Below are positions 53,892 to 63,136 of a stretch of 64,000 nt of DNA, one piece after another. A program made the translations under genes and the position numbers. Each line of letters opens with the position of its first letter. The stretch's first letter is position 1. The notes under the pieces are model-generated. The model saw only the letters and a program-made list of their open reading frames with translations. It did no database searches and was not told where the DNA came from. The stretch lies in NCBI GenBank assembly GCA_937912025.1, contig CALDOZ010000010.1, forward strand, positions 24,817 through 88,816, in the 5' to 3' direction. This DNA is from an uncultured Clostridia bacterium (GTDB taxonomy: Bacteria > Bacillota > Clostridia > Christensenellales > Borkfalkiaceae).

Positions 53892-54920
53892 ATGGAAATT
53901 AAAGGTAGTTTATGTCATCAATTATTAATTGATAATTTAAAACCAGCACTTTCTTATAAAGATGGAGTTGATTTTTTAAAATGGAAAAATGAAGTTAAAG
54001 AAAAGGCAACTGAACTATTAGGTCTTAATGAAATTGCTAAAAATGCGTGTCCTCTTAACCTTACAATTGAAGAAGATATTCAAAAAGATGGATACCGCCG
54101 TATTAGGTTTGTAATAGAAACGGAAAAAGGCGCGTTTTGTCCTTGCTATTTACTTATTCCAAACACAAATAAAGGTAAATATCCACTTGCAATTACTCTT
54201 CAAGGTCATTCAACTGGTTTTCATAACTCAATAGGCGAGCCTAAGTTTGAAGATGATATTGATTTAATGCCACGCGGAGCATTAGCCATTCAAGCCGTAG
54301 AAAACGGTTTTGCGGCGCTTGCTATTGAACAGCGCGCAATGGGTGAAAGAAGGGTTACTGAAAAAGATAAACAACCAAGCCGTGGTTGTGATTTTCATTC
54401 TTTTTCTGCAATTTTACTTGGAAGAACTGTTATCGGCGAACGCGTTTGGGATATTTCAAGATGTATTGACGCGCTTGATTATTTTAAAGAATTTATTGAC
54501 CTTGATAAAATTGTTTTAACGGGAAATTCTGGCGGTGGTACTGCAACGTATTACGGCGCTTGTTTTGACGAGAGAATTAAACTTGCCGTTCCAAGTTGCG
54601 CTTTTTGTACTTATAAAGAGTCAATTGTTAACGTTTATCATTGTTCTTGTAATTTTATTCCATACGTTGGTAAATATTTTGAAATGCAAGATTTTAGCGC
54701 GTTAATTGCTCCAAGAAATCTTGTGCTTATAAATGGCGAAAAAGATACGATTTTTCCAATAAATGGCGTAGAAGAAGGTTTTGAAGTTATTAAAAAAATA
54801 TATAAAGCGTCTGGCGCAGAAGATAATTGTAAACTTGTTAAAACACCTAAAGGCCATTGGTGGTGCGTTGATATAGTTTGGAATACGATTTTAGAAGAAA
54901 CTAAGAAATTAGGATGGTAA
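53892..54920 (+). CDS. Alpha/beta hydrolase, acetylxylan esterase/dienelactone hydrolase-like
   Basis: A 342-residue serine hydrolase. The nucleophile S213 lies in LTGNSGGGTATYYG. The Asp is in NGEKDTIFP and the His in KGHWW near the end. The N-terminal cap region (TLQGHSTGFHNS) fits AXE1-like esterases that act on acetylated sugars. No signal peptide, so it would act on imported oligosaccharides. Followed by a terminator; neighbours are glycan genes, which supports a sugar-ester role, but exact substrate is unknown. Confidence 0.82.
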   Translation: MEIKGSLCHQLLIDNLKPALSYKDGVDFLKWKNEVKEKATELLGLNEIAKNACPLNLTIEEDIQKDGYRRIRFVIETEKGAFCPCYLLIPNTNKGKYPLAITLQGHSTGFHNSIGEPKFEDDIDLMPRGALAIQAVENGFAALAIEQRAMGERRVTEKDKQPSRGCDFHSFSAILLGRTVIGERVWDISRCIDALDYFKEFIDLDKIVLTGNSGGGTATYYGACFDERIKLAVPSCAFCTYKESIVNVYHCSCNFIPYVGKYFEMQDFSALIAPRNLVLINGEKDTIFPINGVEEGFEVIKKIYKASGAEDNCKLVKTPKGHWWCVDIVWNTILEETKKLGW

Positions 54921-54939
54921 TATATGAGTGAAAACGAGC

Positions 54940-54965
54940 AAACGTGCAAATGTTTGCGCGTTTTT
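54940..54965 (+). terminator. Terminator after the esterase gene
   Basis: Stem AAACGTGCAAA / TTTGCGCGTTT (one T-G pair) with a 2-base loop, then TT. Confidence 0.82.
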
Positions 54966-55053
54966 AACTTTATACAATCAAATATCAGTCTATTTTTAAA
55001 TTTAAATTGATTATTTAAATGATATATAATAGAATGTATTCAAGAGGTTAATT

Positions 55054-55704
55054 ATGTTTGAAAATTTTTCTATTGAAATTAGGCTAGTGCTTGATATTTT
55101 AATTTCGGCGGTACTTGGTTTTGCTGTTGGATTTGAAAGGAAACTCCGTTCTAAAGAAGCGGGAATTCGAACTCATACTATAGTTTGCGTAGGCGCGGCT
55201 CTTATGATGGTTGTATCAAAGTATGCGTTTGGTGGGGTTGGTGATCCAGGTCGTATTGCCGCTCAAATCGTAACGGGCATAGGTTTTTTGGGTGCTGGTA
55301 TTATCGTATATAAGAAAAATGAAGTTCGCGGACTTACAACGGCGGCAGGCGTGTGGTCAACTGCTGGTATCGGTATGGCTTGCGGTGGTGGCCTTTATTT
55401 TGTGGCGATAGGAGCAACAATTATATTAATTGCAATTCAATGGGTTTTACATAGAAAAGTTTTTAGTCATAAACGTTATTTCCAAGTTGAAATTAAGTTT
55501 ATTCAAAAAGACGTTGAGCGCAATATCGTTAAAAAACTTTTCGGAACGGATAGGTATAACCGTTTGGTAATTGAACGTAAAGACGGTGTTGTTTATTATC
55601 ACGCAATACTTAATACTGACGTTGAGTATTCTTCTGAAAGGCTTGACGAAATTATGCGAGCTCATTCCTTTATTATTTCACTTGAAAGATGTGAAAACGA
55701 ATAA
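55054..55704 (+). CDS. MgtC/SapB-family membrane protein
   Basis: A 216-residue protein. The MgtC core is clear: GFAVGFERKLRSKEAGIRTH, VCVGAALMMVVSKYAF, RIAAQIVTGIGFLGAGIIV and GLTTAAGVWSTAGIGMACGG, with four to five membrane helices. The C-terminal 75 residues form an ACT-like soluble domain. Family members are linked to magnesium or ATP-synthase control; the role here is unknown. Single-gene unit. Confidence 0.93.
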   Translation: MFENFSIEIRLVLDILISAVLGFAVGFERKLRSKEAGIRTHTIVCVGAALMMVVSKYAFGGVGDPGRIAAQIVTGIGFLGAGIIVYKKNEVRGLTTAAGVWSTAGIGMACGGGLYFVAIGATIILIAIQWVLHRKVFSHKRYFQVEIKFIQKDVERNIVKKLFGTDRYNRLVIERKDGVVYYHAILNTDVEYSSERLDEIMRAHSFIISLERCENE

Positions 55705-55707
55705 TTT

Positions 55708-55747
55708 AAAACCGATTTAATGTCTTAGGGTATTAAATCGGTTTTTT
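55708..55747 (+). terminator. Terminator after the MgtC-like gene
   Basis: Stem AAAACCGATTTAAT / ATTAAATCGGTTTT with a 10-base loop, then T-rich. Confidence 0.92.
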
Positions 55748-55829
55748 AATAGTTTTAACTAAATAGGGTTGATTTATAAAGTAAAATTATTTATAATTTA
55801 ATTAAACGTATAATTTTGGTAAAGCATAT

Positions 55830-57005
55830 ATGAATAATTTAATTAGTGTATTTAATAACAAAATAAAAATCATTACGCCAAATGATGATTATCATTACTT
55901 TTTTGCTTATTACGATATGAGAGCGACGGGTGAAAACGGTATAAATAAAAAGCATTTGTGTCACCGTGTAAAATTTATGGATAGACTTCCAACTCCAAAC
56001 GACGTTTGCGAACTTGGCTATCTTGATGATAACGAATTTTATAAAATAGGCGAAACAACTGCTTGGAATTTTCAGCAAGGCGCTATGCTTCAATATCACC
56101 CGTTTAAAGAAGATACCGTTTTTTATAACGTTGAAATTGACGGTAAGTTTAAAACAGTAACGCATAATTTTAAGACGGGCGAGAAATCTTATACCGATAT
56201 GGCTACTGCTTGTGTATCTCCTGACGGCAGATATGGTTTATCAATAAATTTTGGTAGGATATTTGCGTTTAGGCCAGGCTATGGTTACGCTAATTTTATA
56301 GATAAAAACGCTAACGTTAACGCTCCAAGCGACGATGGTGTATTTTTAACTAATATGGCAACGGGTAAGTCGCGTTTACTTATATCTTATAAAGATATGG
56401 CTAAAAAGGTCGGGTTTAATGACAATGAAAAAATTTTAGTTAATCATATAACTTTTAATACGACGTCTAATAAATACGTTATGCTTGTTAGGAATTTTCC
56501 GCAAGATGGAAAAATGTGGGGAACTTCAATGGTTGTTGGCGACCTAAACGGCAATATAAAAACTATTCTTGAAAAAACTTACGTTTCACATTATAAATGG
56601 ATTACTGCTAATAAAATTCTTGTGCATTGTAACGTGAAAAAAGGCGAAGAATACTGCAATTTATATATAATTAACGTTGACGATTGTTCTTTTGTAGAGT
56701 ATGATAGTTATTATTTTCATCGTGAACATAATCCTGATATACATTGTAGTTTGACGCCCGATGGAAAATATATTATTGGCGATGGTTACCCAATAGGCGA
56801 TTATAGAAGTATACTTGCTATTAATTTAAAAACGATGCAAAGTAAAGAAATTATAAAAGTTAAAACTAATAACCCTATTTGTACGGATATACGATGTGAC
56901 TTACATGCTCGTTACGTTTATGATGGAACGCACGTTTCTTTTGATACGCTACATAATGGTAAACGTCAAATAGCGGTATTTCCGATTAGTGAAATAAATT
57001 TTTAA
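55830..57005 (+). CDS. Beta-propeller protein, oligogalacturonate-lyase-like
   Basis: A 391-residue protein with propeller blades: ACVSPDGRYGLSINF, LTPDGKYIIGDGYP and CDLHARYVYDGTHVSFDT. The last segment resembles the DLHPRW..DG..ICFDS blade of oligogalacturonate-lyase-type propellers. No signal peptide. It might bind or cleave oligosaccharides, or be a non-enzymatic fold. A terminator follows, and the large glycosidase gene is next. Start ATG 55830 has a weak ribosome site. Confidence 0.75.
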   Translation: MNNLISVFNNKIKIITPNDDYHYFFAYYDMRATGENGINKKHLCHRVKFMDRLPTPNDVCELGYLDDNEFYKIGETTAWNFQQGAMLQYHPFKEDTVFYNVEIDGKFKTVTHNFKTGEKSYTDMATACVSPDGRYGLSINFGRIFAFRPGYGYANFIDKNANVNAPSDDGVFLTNMATGKSRLLISYKDMAKKVGFNDNEKILVNHITFNTTSNKYVMLVRNFPQDGKMWGTSMVVGDLNGNIKTILEKTYVSHYKWITANKILVHCNVKKGEEYCNLYIINVDDCSFVEYDSYYFHREHNPDIHCSLTPDGKYIIGDGYPIGDYRSILAINLKTMQSKEIIKVKTNNPICTDIRCDLHARYVYDGTHVSFDTLHNGKRQIAVFPISEINF

Positions 57006-57009
57006 ATTA

Positions 57010-57035
57010 GCCCGACTTGCGTCGGGTTTTATTTT
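57010..57035 (+). terminator. Terminator after the beta-propeller gene
   Basis: Stem CCCGAC-TTGC-GTCGGG followed by TTTTATTTT. Confidence 0.9.
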
Positions 57036-57114
57036 GCTAAAAAATATAATAAAATTGCAAAATACTTATAGTAAAATTATATTTTATATGTTAAAATTAA
57101 TTTGAGGTGATATT

Positions 57115-59868
57115 ATGTCTGGATATAAAAGTTTACCATTTTGGAGTTGGAACGACGAACTAAATCCCGAAGAACTTAGAAGTCAAATACGTTGGATGCA
57201 CGATAACGGTATAGGCGGTTTTTTCATGCATGCAAGAAGCGGTTTAAAAACGGAGTATTTGTCTAAAAAGTGGATGGAATGCATTGAAGCGTGCGCTGAC
57301 GAGGCTAAAAAACTTGGCATGGAAGCATGGGCTTATGACGAAAACGGTTGGCCAAGCGGTTTTTGTGGGGGCAAACTTCTTGAAGATGAAAATAATTGCG
57401 ATTGCTATTTTACTCAAAATAAAGGTAAGTTTGATAAAAATGCATACGCATCGTATAAAATTGACGGTAATAAACTTATAAAAAGTTTAGTTGAAGAAGA
57501 TGGGGCTGAATACGTTAACGTATATTTTAACCGCTCTGTATCAACTGCCGATATTTTGAATAAAGACGTTGTTAAAAAGTTTATTGATAGCACGCACGAG
57601 CGCTATAAAAATGAAATTAATGGCAAAATTTACGGTTTTTTCACTGATGAACCGCAATATTATCGCGCAGGCATGCCTTTTACAACCGTTTTAATTGATT
57701 ATTTTAAAGAAAATTACAACGAAGACGTTACAGACAATCTCGCGTTACTTTTTTACGATTACGATGGTTATAAAGCGTTTAGATATAAATATTATAAAGC
57801 GTTAAATGACTTAATGCTTAATTCTTTCGCTAAGCAAATTTACGATTGGTGTGAAGAAAACGGATATCAATTAACTGGTCATTATATTGAAGAAAGAAGT
57901 TTGCAAGGTCAAATGCTCTGTTGCGCAGGCGTTATGCCGTTTTACGAATATCAACACATTCCAGGCATAGACTTTTTAAGAAGAGTTAACGATAGTCCGC
58001 TTATGGCTAAGCAATTAGATAGCGTAGCAACTCAACTTGGTAAAAAATACCGTCTTATTGAAATATTTGCTTTGACGGGGTGGAGTTACTCTCCAAGGTC
58101 ACTTAAAGCGCTTGCCGAGTCGTTTTACGCAAGCGGAATTAACGTAACTTGTCAGCATCTTATTCCCGTTACTGAAAGGGGAAATCGTAAGCGTGACTAT
58201 CCAGAACACTTTTCATGGGTAAATCCGTGGGTAGAAAGAAATTTTAAAGAGTTCAACGAGTATTTTAATAAGTTATCTGAGTTTGTTGCCGATACTGAAT
58301 GTGTTACTGACGTTGGTATTTTCCACCCAATTCGTAGCGCGTATTTCGATTATAAGCGCGACTATCTTGAAGAGTCTGTAAAATGGCTTAACGACGAGTT
58401 TGAAAGGGTAACTAAAAAGTACGCTAATAATCATATAATGTTCCATTATATTGATGAAACACTACTTAAAAAATACGGAAGCGTTGAAAACGGAGTACTC
58501 AAACTTGGAAATTGCTCGTATAAATATCTTGTTTTTCCGTCAATTTATACAATGGATAAATCAAGCTATAACATAATTAGCGAGTTTATACGTCAAGGCG
58601 GTAAAGTATTGTTTGAGGGTTTAAAACCTACTTATCTTGAAGATAAACAGTTTGAGTATAATTTTAATAGCAACGTTACTTTTGACGAAATTAAAAACTC
58701 ACAACTAATTACTGTAACTCCTACTAAAAACGTATTTTCGCGCCTTGTTAGAAATAATAGCGGTGAGCTTATTTTTTATGCTGTTAATCACGGAGATAAC
58801 GACGAGTATTTTTCAGTTTATAAAAACGGCGCTAACTCGTTAATTACTTACGATATGGCAAGCGACGTAACTGAAAACGTAGATAATATGGTATGTTTAA
58901 AGGCAAAACAGTCTAAATTTATTAAGTTTAGTAGTAACGTAGCGCCTGAAAATAACATTTTAAAAGAGTTAAACTTATACGGCAGTTACGAACTTGTTGA
59001 TTTTGACGAAAATTATCTTACGATTGATAACGTAGAATATTCATACGACGGCGTAAATTATTTTGAAAAGTTAAACGTTCGTAAATTATTCCAAAAATTG
59101 TTAAAAGATAGATATAAAGGCGATTTATACGTTAAATACTCTTTTAACGCTGAATTTTTACCTAATGATATTAGTTTTGTTTGTGAAAGTCAAAACGTAT
59201 ATTTTAATGGAACGCTTTTAACAAACGCTAAGCCTTATAGGTTTGGTCGTGGCTTTTATAAGTATGACGTAACGAGTTTAGTTAAGGTTGGCAATAACGA
59301 AGCGGTGTTAAAATACGACTATTTCCAAAATGATAACGTTTATTACGCTTTATTTGGCGAAAACGTTACTGAGAGTTTAAGAAATTGCCTTGTTTACGAT
59401 ACTGATATAGAATGTGCTTACGTCGTTGGTAAATTTGGTGTAAACGGCACGTTTACAGGTGGGGTTGAAAAAGGTATAATACGCGGAAAAGACTTTAAAA
59501 TCGTTCAAAACGTTAAAACTGTAAAAAGTATTGTTAAAGACGGTTTTCCGTTTAAATCGGGCGATATAACCCTTAAAAAGACTATTTATTTAGACGACGT
59601 TAACTATAAACTCGTATTAAATAACAATTTCCACATTGCTAAAATTAAAATTAACGGAAAATTTGTGTGCGATATGATGCTTTATAACGAAGTTGATATT
59701 TCTAAATATCTAAGCGTAGGTGTTAATGAGTTTGAGTTAACGCTTACTATTAGTAATAGAAATACGCTTGGTCCGTTCCATTCTTTGTATGAAAATCCAT
59801 GCGTTGGACCATCTTCGTGGGATGATTGCGCGCGTGAAGACTATGCCTTTGTTGAAACTTTAATTTAA
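57115..59868 (+). CDS. Large glycoside hydrolase, GH106/alpha-L-rhamnosidase-like
   Basis: A 917-residue protein. The N terminus LPFWSWNDELNPEELRSQIR, GIGGFFMHARSGLKTEYLS and WAYDENGWPSG follows the pattern of GH106-related enzymes that cut rhamnose or similar deoxysugars. A barrel spans about 1-430, a middle domain to about 600 and beta-sandwich sugar-binding domains after. No signal peptide, so it would act on imported oligosaccharides. An extended -10 TGTTAAAAT at 57089 and GAGGTGAT precede the ATG. Family assignment is moderate. Confidence 0.78.
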   Translation: MSGYKSLPFWSWNDELNPEELRSQIRWMHDNGIGGFFMHARSGLKTEYLSKKWMECIEACADEAKKLGMEAWAYDENGWPSGFCGGKLLEDENNCDCYFTQNKGKFDKNAYASYKIDGNKLIKSLVEEDGAEYVNVYFNRSVSTADILNKDVVKKFIDSTHERYKNEINGKIYGFFTDEPQYYRAGMPFTTVLIDYFKENYNEDVTDNLALLFYDYDGYKAFRYKYYKALNDLMLNSFAKQIYDWCEENGYQLTGHYIEERSLQGQMLCCAGVMPFYEYQHIPGIDFLRRVNDSPLMAKQLDSVATQLGKKYRLIEIFALTGWSYSPRSLKALAESFYASGINVTCQHLIPVTERGNRKRDYPEHFSWVNPWVERNFKEFNEYFNKLSEFVADTECVTDVGIFHPIRSAYFDYKRDYLEESVKWLNDEFERVTKKYANNHIMFHYIDETLLKKYGSVENGVLKLGNCSYKYLVFPSIYTMDKSSYNIISEFIRQGGKVLFEGLKPTYLEDKQFEYNFNSNVTFDEIKNSQLITVTPTKNVFSRLVRNNSGELIFYAVNHGDNDEYFSVYKNGANSLITYDMASDVTENVDNMVCLKAKQSKFIKFSSNVAPENNILKELNLYGSYELVDFDENYLTIDNVEYSYDGVNYFEKLNVRKLFQKLLKDRYKGDLYVKYSFNAEFLPNDISFVCESQNVYFNGTLLTNAKPYRFGRGFYKYDVTSLVKVGNNEAVLKYDYFQNDNVYYALFGENVTESLRNCLVYDTDIECAYVVGKFGVNGTFTGGVEKGIIRGKDFKIVQNVKTVKSIVKDGFPFKSGDITLKKTIYLDDVNYKLVLNNNFHIAKIKINGKFVCDMMLYNEVDISKYLSVGVNEFELTLTISNRNTLGPFHSLYENPCVGPSSWDDCAREDYAFVETLI

Positions 59869-59898
59869 ACAACTTAATAATATATTTACAGCAAATTA

Positions 59899-59930
59899 AA
59901 AACGGTATTTCATACCGTTTTTTCTTTTTT
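59899..59930 (+). terminator. Terminator after the large glycosidase
   Basis: Stem AAAACGGTAT / ATACCGTTTT with a 3-base loop, then a T-rich tract. Confidence 0.9.
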
Positions 59931-59931
59931 A

Positions 59932-59960
59932 TTGACTATATTTAAGATTGATGATAAAAT
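59932..59960 (+). promoter_or_regulatory. Promoter of the MFS-GH2 operon
   Basis: TTGACT at 59932, 17 bases, TAAAAT at 59955 with TG one base upstream. It starts directly after the terminator. Confidence 0.8.
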
Positions 59961-59977
59961 AAAAATTAGAGGTGCTT

Positions 59978-61291
59978 ATGAATAAAGTATTTGATAGAAA
60001 AAATTGGGTAATATTAATATTGTTTGGGTTAATTGGTCAAATAGCATGGTCAGTTGAAAATATGTACTTTAACTTATTCGTGTTTGATACTATTTCTAAA
60101 AATCTTGATGCAATAACTCTTATGGTGCAACTTTCGGGCTTAACTGCAACCGTAGTTACGCTACTATCTGGTTGCTTATCAGATAAAACGGGTAATAGAC
60201 GTAGTTACATTTCAATAGGGTATATTATTTGGGGTGTAACGGTTGCGCTATTCGGTTTTATTGACTCGTCGCTTATGGTTAGTATCTTTAACGTTGACGA
60301 GTTTAAGGCAATAACTATTGCGCTCGTTGTCGTTATAGTTGGCGACTGTGTTATGACTGTATTTGGCTCTACCGCTAATGACGCCGCTTTTAACGCTTGG
60401 GTTACTGATAATACAGAAGAAGAATACCGCGGAAAAGTTGAAGGCGTTATAGCAATACTTCCACTTATTGCAATGCTTATTGTTGCAGGTGGATTTGGAA
60501 TTCTTGTAGAAGTTTTAACTTATAAATGGTTGTTTGCGCTTTTAGGGTTAGTTATTAGCGTAGTTGGCGTGATAGGTTTATTTATTATTAATGATAGCAA
60601 TAAATTACAGCCAAGCGGTTCGTTTAAAGAAATTTTTTACGGGTTTAAACCTACTGTAGTAAAAACTAACGTAAAATTATACTTAACCTTTATAATCGTG
60701 TGTATTTACGGTATAGCGTGCCAAGTGTTTATGCCATACTTAATTATTTACATGAAAACTTATCTTGATTTTTCAACGATAGAATATAGCGTTGTATTTG
60801 GCGTTGCTATCGTATTTGGCGCAATTATCAACGTTATTTTAGGTGGAAAAACTGATAAGTTAAATAAAACTAAACTTATTTACATTGCTACGGTAATTTT
60901 CTCGATAGGCTTACTATTTATGTATTTTTTTCACTTTGAAAATAAAACTTTAACGTTAATTTTATTTGGTGTAGCAGGCTTTATTATGATTGTTGGTTAT
61001 ATTTTCATTTCGGCGTTAACCGGCGCGCTTATGCGTGACTATACTCCTACTGAGCATACCGGAAAATTGCAAGGTATTAGAATGATTTTTAGCGTGTTAA
61101 TTCCTATGATTATCGGCCCTATGATTGGTAATGCAATAAATAAAGCGAGAAGTATTCCATATTATGACGCTGGTGCAGACGCTATGACGACGCAATATAT
61201 TCCTGCGCCTGAAATATTTTTAGTAGCGTCAATAATAGCATTATTAATTTTTGTTGTACTGCCGTTTCTTATTAAAAAAGATAAAAATTGA
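59978..61291 (+). CDS. MFS transporter
   Basis: A 437-residue transporter with 12 predicted helices. GCLSDKTGNRRSYISIGYII is the MFS loop 2-3 motif, and GKTDKLNKTKLIYIATVIF is its second copy. LMRDYTPTEHTGKLQGIRM matches the family loop. Operon with GH2 downstream suggests uptake of an oligosaccharide that GH2 and the GH106-like enzyme degrade. AGAGG sets the ATG at 59978 instead of the GTG at 59972. Confidence 0.9.
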   Translation: MNKVFDRKNWVILILFGLIGQIAWSVENMYFNLFVFDTISKNLDAITLMVQLSGLTATVVTLLSGCLSDKTGNRRSYISIGYIIWGVTVALFGFIDSSLMVSIFNVDEFKAITIALVVVIVGDCVMTVFGSTANDAAFNAWVTDNTEEEYRGKVEGVIAILPLIAMLIVAGGFGILVEVLTYKWLFALLGLVISVVGVIGLFIINDSNKLQPSGSFKEIFYGFKPTVVKTNVKLYLTFIIVCIYGIACQVFMPYLIIYMKTYLDFSTIEYSVVFGVAIVFGAIINVILGGKTDKLNKTKLIYIATVIFSIGLLFMYFFHFENKTLTLILFGVAGFIMIVGYIFISALTGALMRDYTPTEHTGKLQGIRMIFSVLIPMIIGPMIGNAINKARSIPYYDAGADAMTTQYIPAPEIFLVASIIALLIFVVLPFLIKKDKN

Positions 61292-61309
61292 TTATTGTAC
61301 GGAGATATT

Positions 61310-63043
61310 ATGAACTTAAAAACTAATTACGAAATTGGCGAAATTCCACATAATGAACACCCATTGCCACAATTTAGGCGTGAAAACTATCAAATATTAA
61401 ACGGAAAATGGAATTTATCTAAAGTTGATAAAAACGAAAACGTAATTTCTAATGACGAGATTATCGTTCCGTTTTCTCCTGAAACGTTAAATAGCGGTTT
61501 AAATTATGAGTTTAAGTTATTGCCAAACGAAAAACTTGTGTACACTAAAAAGTTTAACTTAAATTCAAATATGAATTTAGGCGTAACGTTTATACGCTTT
61601 GGCGCTGTTGATAGTTACGCCGAAGTATACATTAACGAAAATTTCGTTGGTAGTCACGAAGGTGGTTTTACCGCGTTTAAGTTTGACGTAACAAAGTTTA
61701 TTAAAAGCGGAGAAAACGATATAAAAGTAATCGTTTACGACGAGGGAACGAGAAATAGTGGCGCTCGCGGGAAACAAGCAGATAAGCGTGGTGGTATTTG
61801 GTATACTCCACAAAGTGGGATATGGCAAACCGTTTGGCTTGAAAGTATGCCAAGCGATTACGTTAGCAATTTTAAAGTTGTTTGTAACGATAATTTAAAA
61901 AGCGTTGACGTTTTGCTTGAAAACTACTTAAACGAAGTTGAAATTACCGTTTATGACGGCGAAAACGTTATTATAAATAAGACCTTTACAAATAAAATTA
62001 CTTTAGAATATGATTTTGAAGTTTGGTCGCCGGAAAATCCTAAACTATATAATTTTACGTTAAAAAACAAAAGCGGTGATAAAATTTCGTCGTACTTTGG
62101 GGTTAGAACATTTAGCGTTAGTAAAGATAGTAGCGGTATAATGCGCCTTACTTTAAACGGTAAACCATATTTTATGAACGGTGTTTTAGACCAAGGATAT
62201 TGGTCTGACGGTATGCTTACTTATCCAAGCGATAAAAGCGCTTACGACGAACTTAAAATGCTTAAAGATATGGGCTTTAATACAGTAAGAAAACACATTA
62301 AAATCGAGCCAATGCGGTGGTACTATCATTGCGATAAACTTGGGTTAATAGTTTGGCAAGATTTTATTAACGGTGGTGGCGAATACAGTTTTATGCACGT
62401 TGCAGCGTTGCCGTTCTTAGGATTCCATCATAAAGATAGCGATTATAAATACTTTTCTAGGTTAGACGAAAGAGGAAGAAAAGAGTTTAAAATAATGGTT
62501 GACGAAATTTTAAGTCAATTATTTAACGTTGTAAGCATTGGTGTTTGGGTTATTTTTAACGAAGGTTGGGGTCAGTTTGATAGTGAATATTTTACTAATT
62601 ACGTTAAAGGTGTAGATAATACTAGAATTATTGATAGCGTAAGCGGTTGGCACGACCAAGGCGTAGGTAAAACTGAACTTAAAAGTTTGCACACTTATTA
62701 TACTCCGCTTAAAGTTCCTAAAGATAAAAGGGCGGTAGTATTAAGTGAGTTTGGCGGATATTCTTTAAAAACTGAAAATCACGTTTTTTCTCAAGACGAG
62801 TTTGGGTATAAAAAGTTTAAAAATCAACAAGATCTTTTAAACGCATTAGAAGTTTTATTTATTAAAAAATTAAAACCTTTAATAAAAAAAGGGCTTTGCG
62901 CAAGTATTTACACTCAAGTATCTGACGTTGAAGACGAAATTAACGGTCTTGTTACTTACGATAGAAAGGTTATAAAAGTCCCTGTTGACGCTATGGCTAA
63001 AATAAATAAACAAATTAAAAATGAAAGTGATTTAATTATTTAA
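61310..63043 (+). CDS. GH2 beta-glycosidase
   Basis: A 577-residue enzyme of the beta-galactosidase/beta-glucuronidase type. The N-terminal jelly roll has GKQADKRGGIWYTPQSGIWQ, the immunoglobulin-like domain follows, then the barrel with acid/base E418 (WVIFNEGWGQFD) and nucleophile E480 (VLSEFGGYS). No signal peptide. GGAG at 61301 selects ATG 61310. It follows the transporter gene by 18 bases, so the two are co-transcribed. Substrate among beta-galactosides, glucuronides and mannosides cannot be chosen. Confidence 0.91.
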   Translation: MNLKTNYEIGEIPHNEHPLPQFRRENYQILNGKWNLSKVDKNENVISNDEIIVPFSPETLNSGLNYEFKLLPNEKLVYTKKFNLNSNMNLGVTFIRFGAVDSYAEVYINENFVGSHEGGFTAFKFDVTKFIKSGENDIKVIVYDEGTRNSGARGKQADKRGGIWYTPQSGIWQTVWLESMPSDYVSNFKVVCNDNLKSVDVLLENYLNEVEITVYDGENVIINKTFTNKITLEYDFEVWSPENPKLYNFTLKNKSGDKISSYFGVRTFSVSKDSSGIMRLTLNGKPYFMNGVLDQGYWSDGMLTYPSDKSAYDELKMLKDMGFNTVRKHIKIEPMRWYYHCDKLGLIVWQDFINGGGEYSFMHVAALPFLGFHHKDSDYKYFSRLDERGRKEFKIMVDEILSQLFNVVSIGVWVIFNEGWGQFDSEYFTNYVKGVDNTRIIDSVSGWHDQGVGKTELKSLHTYYTPLKVPKDKRAVVLSEFGGYSLKTENHVFSQDEFGYKKFKNQQDLLNALEVLFIKKLKPLIKKGLCASIYTQVSDVEDEINGLVTYDRKVIKVPVDAMAKINKQIKNESDLII

Positions 63044-63083
63044 TTACTTAATTATTAATTAAAATATTATATAACTATACAAA

Positions 63084-63115
63084 AAGCGGTGCTAGGTTAG
63101 CACCGCTTAATTTTT
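63084..63115. terminator. Bidirectional terminator between GH2 and groEL
   Basis: Stem AAGCGGTGCTA / TAGCACCGCTT with a GGT loop, T-rich on + and A-rich on - side. Its core equals that of the terminator at 7825. Confidence 0.92.
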
Positions 63116-63136
63116 AATTAAATTAATTATTTAATT

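Noticed and set aside
54924..55010. A 28-codon frame after the esterase gene
   Set aside because: It runs through the terminator stem, has no ribosome site and no recognisable product.
7825..63115. Shared core CGGTGCTA/TAGCACCG in terminators at 7825 and 63084 as a mobile repeat
   Set aside because: The similarity ends at the stem, and both positions are typical convergent-gene terminators; only two copies are seen.
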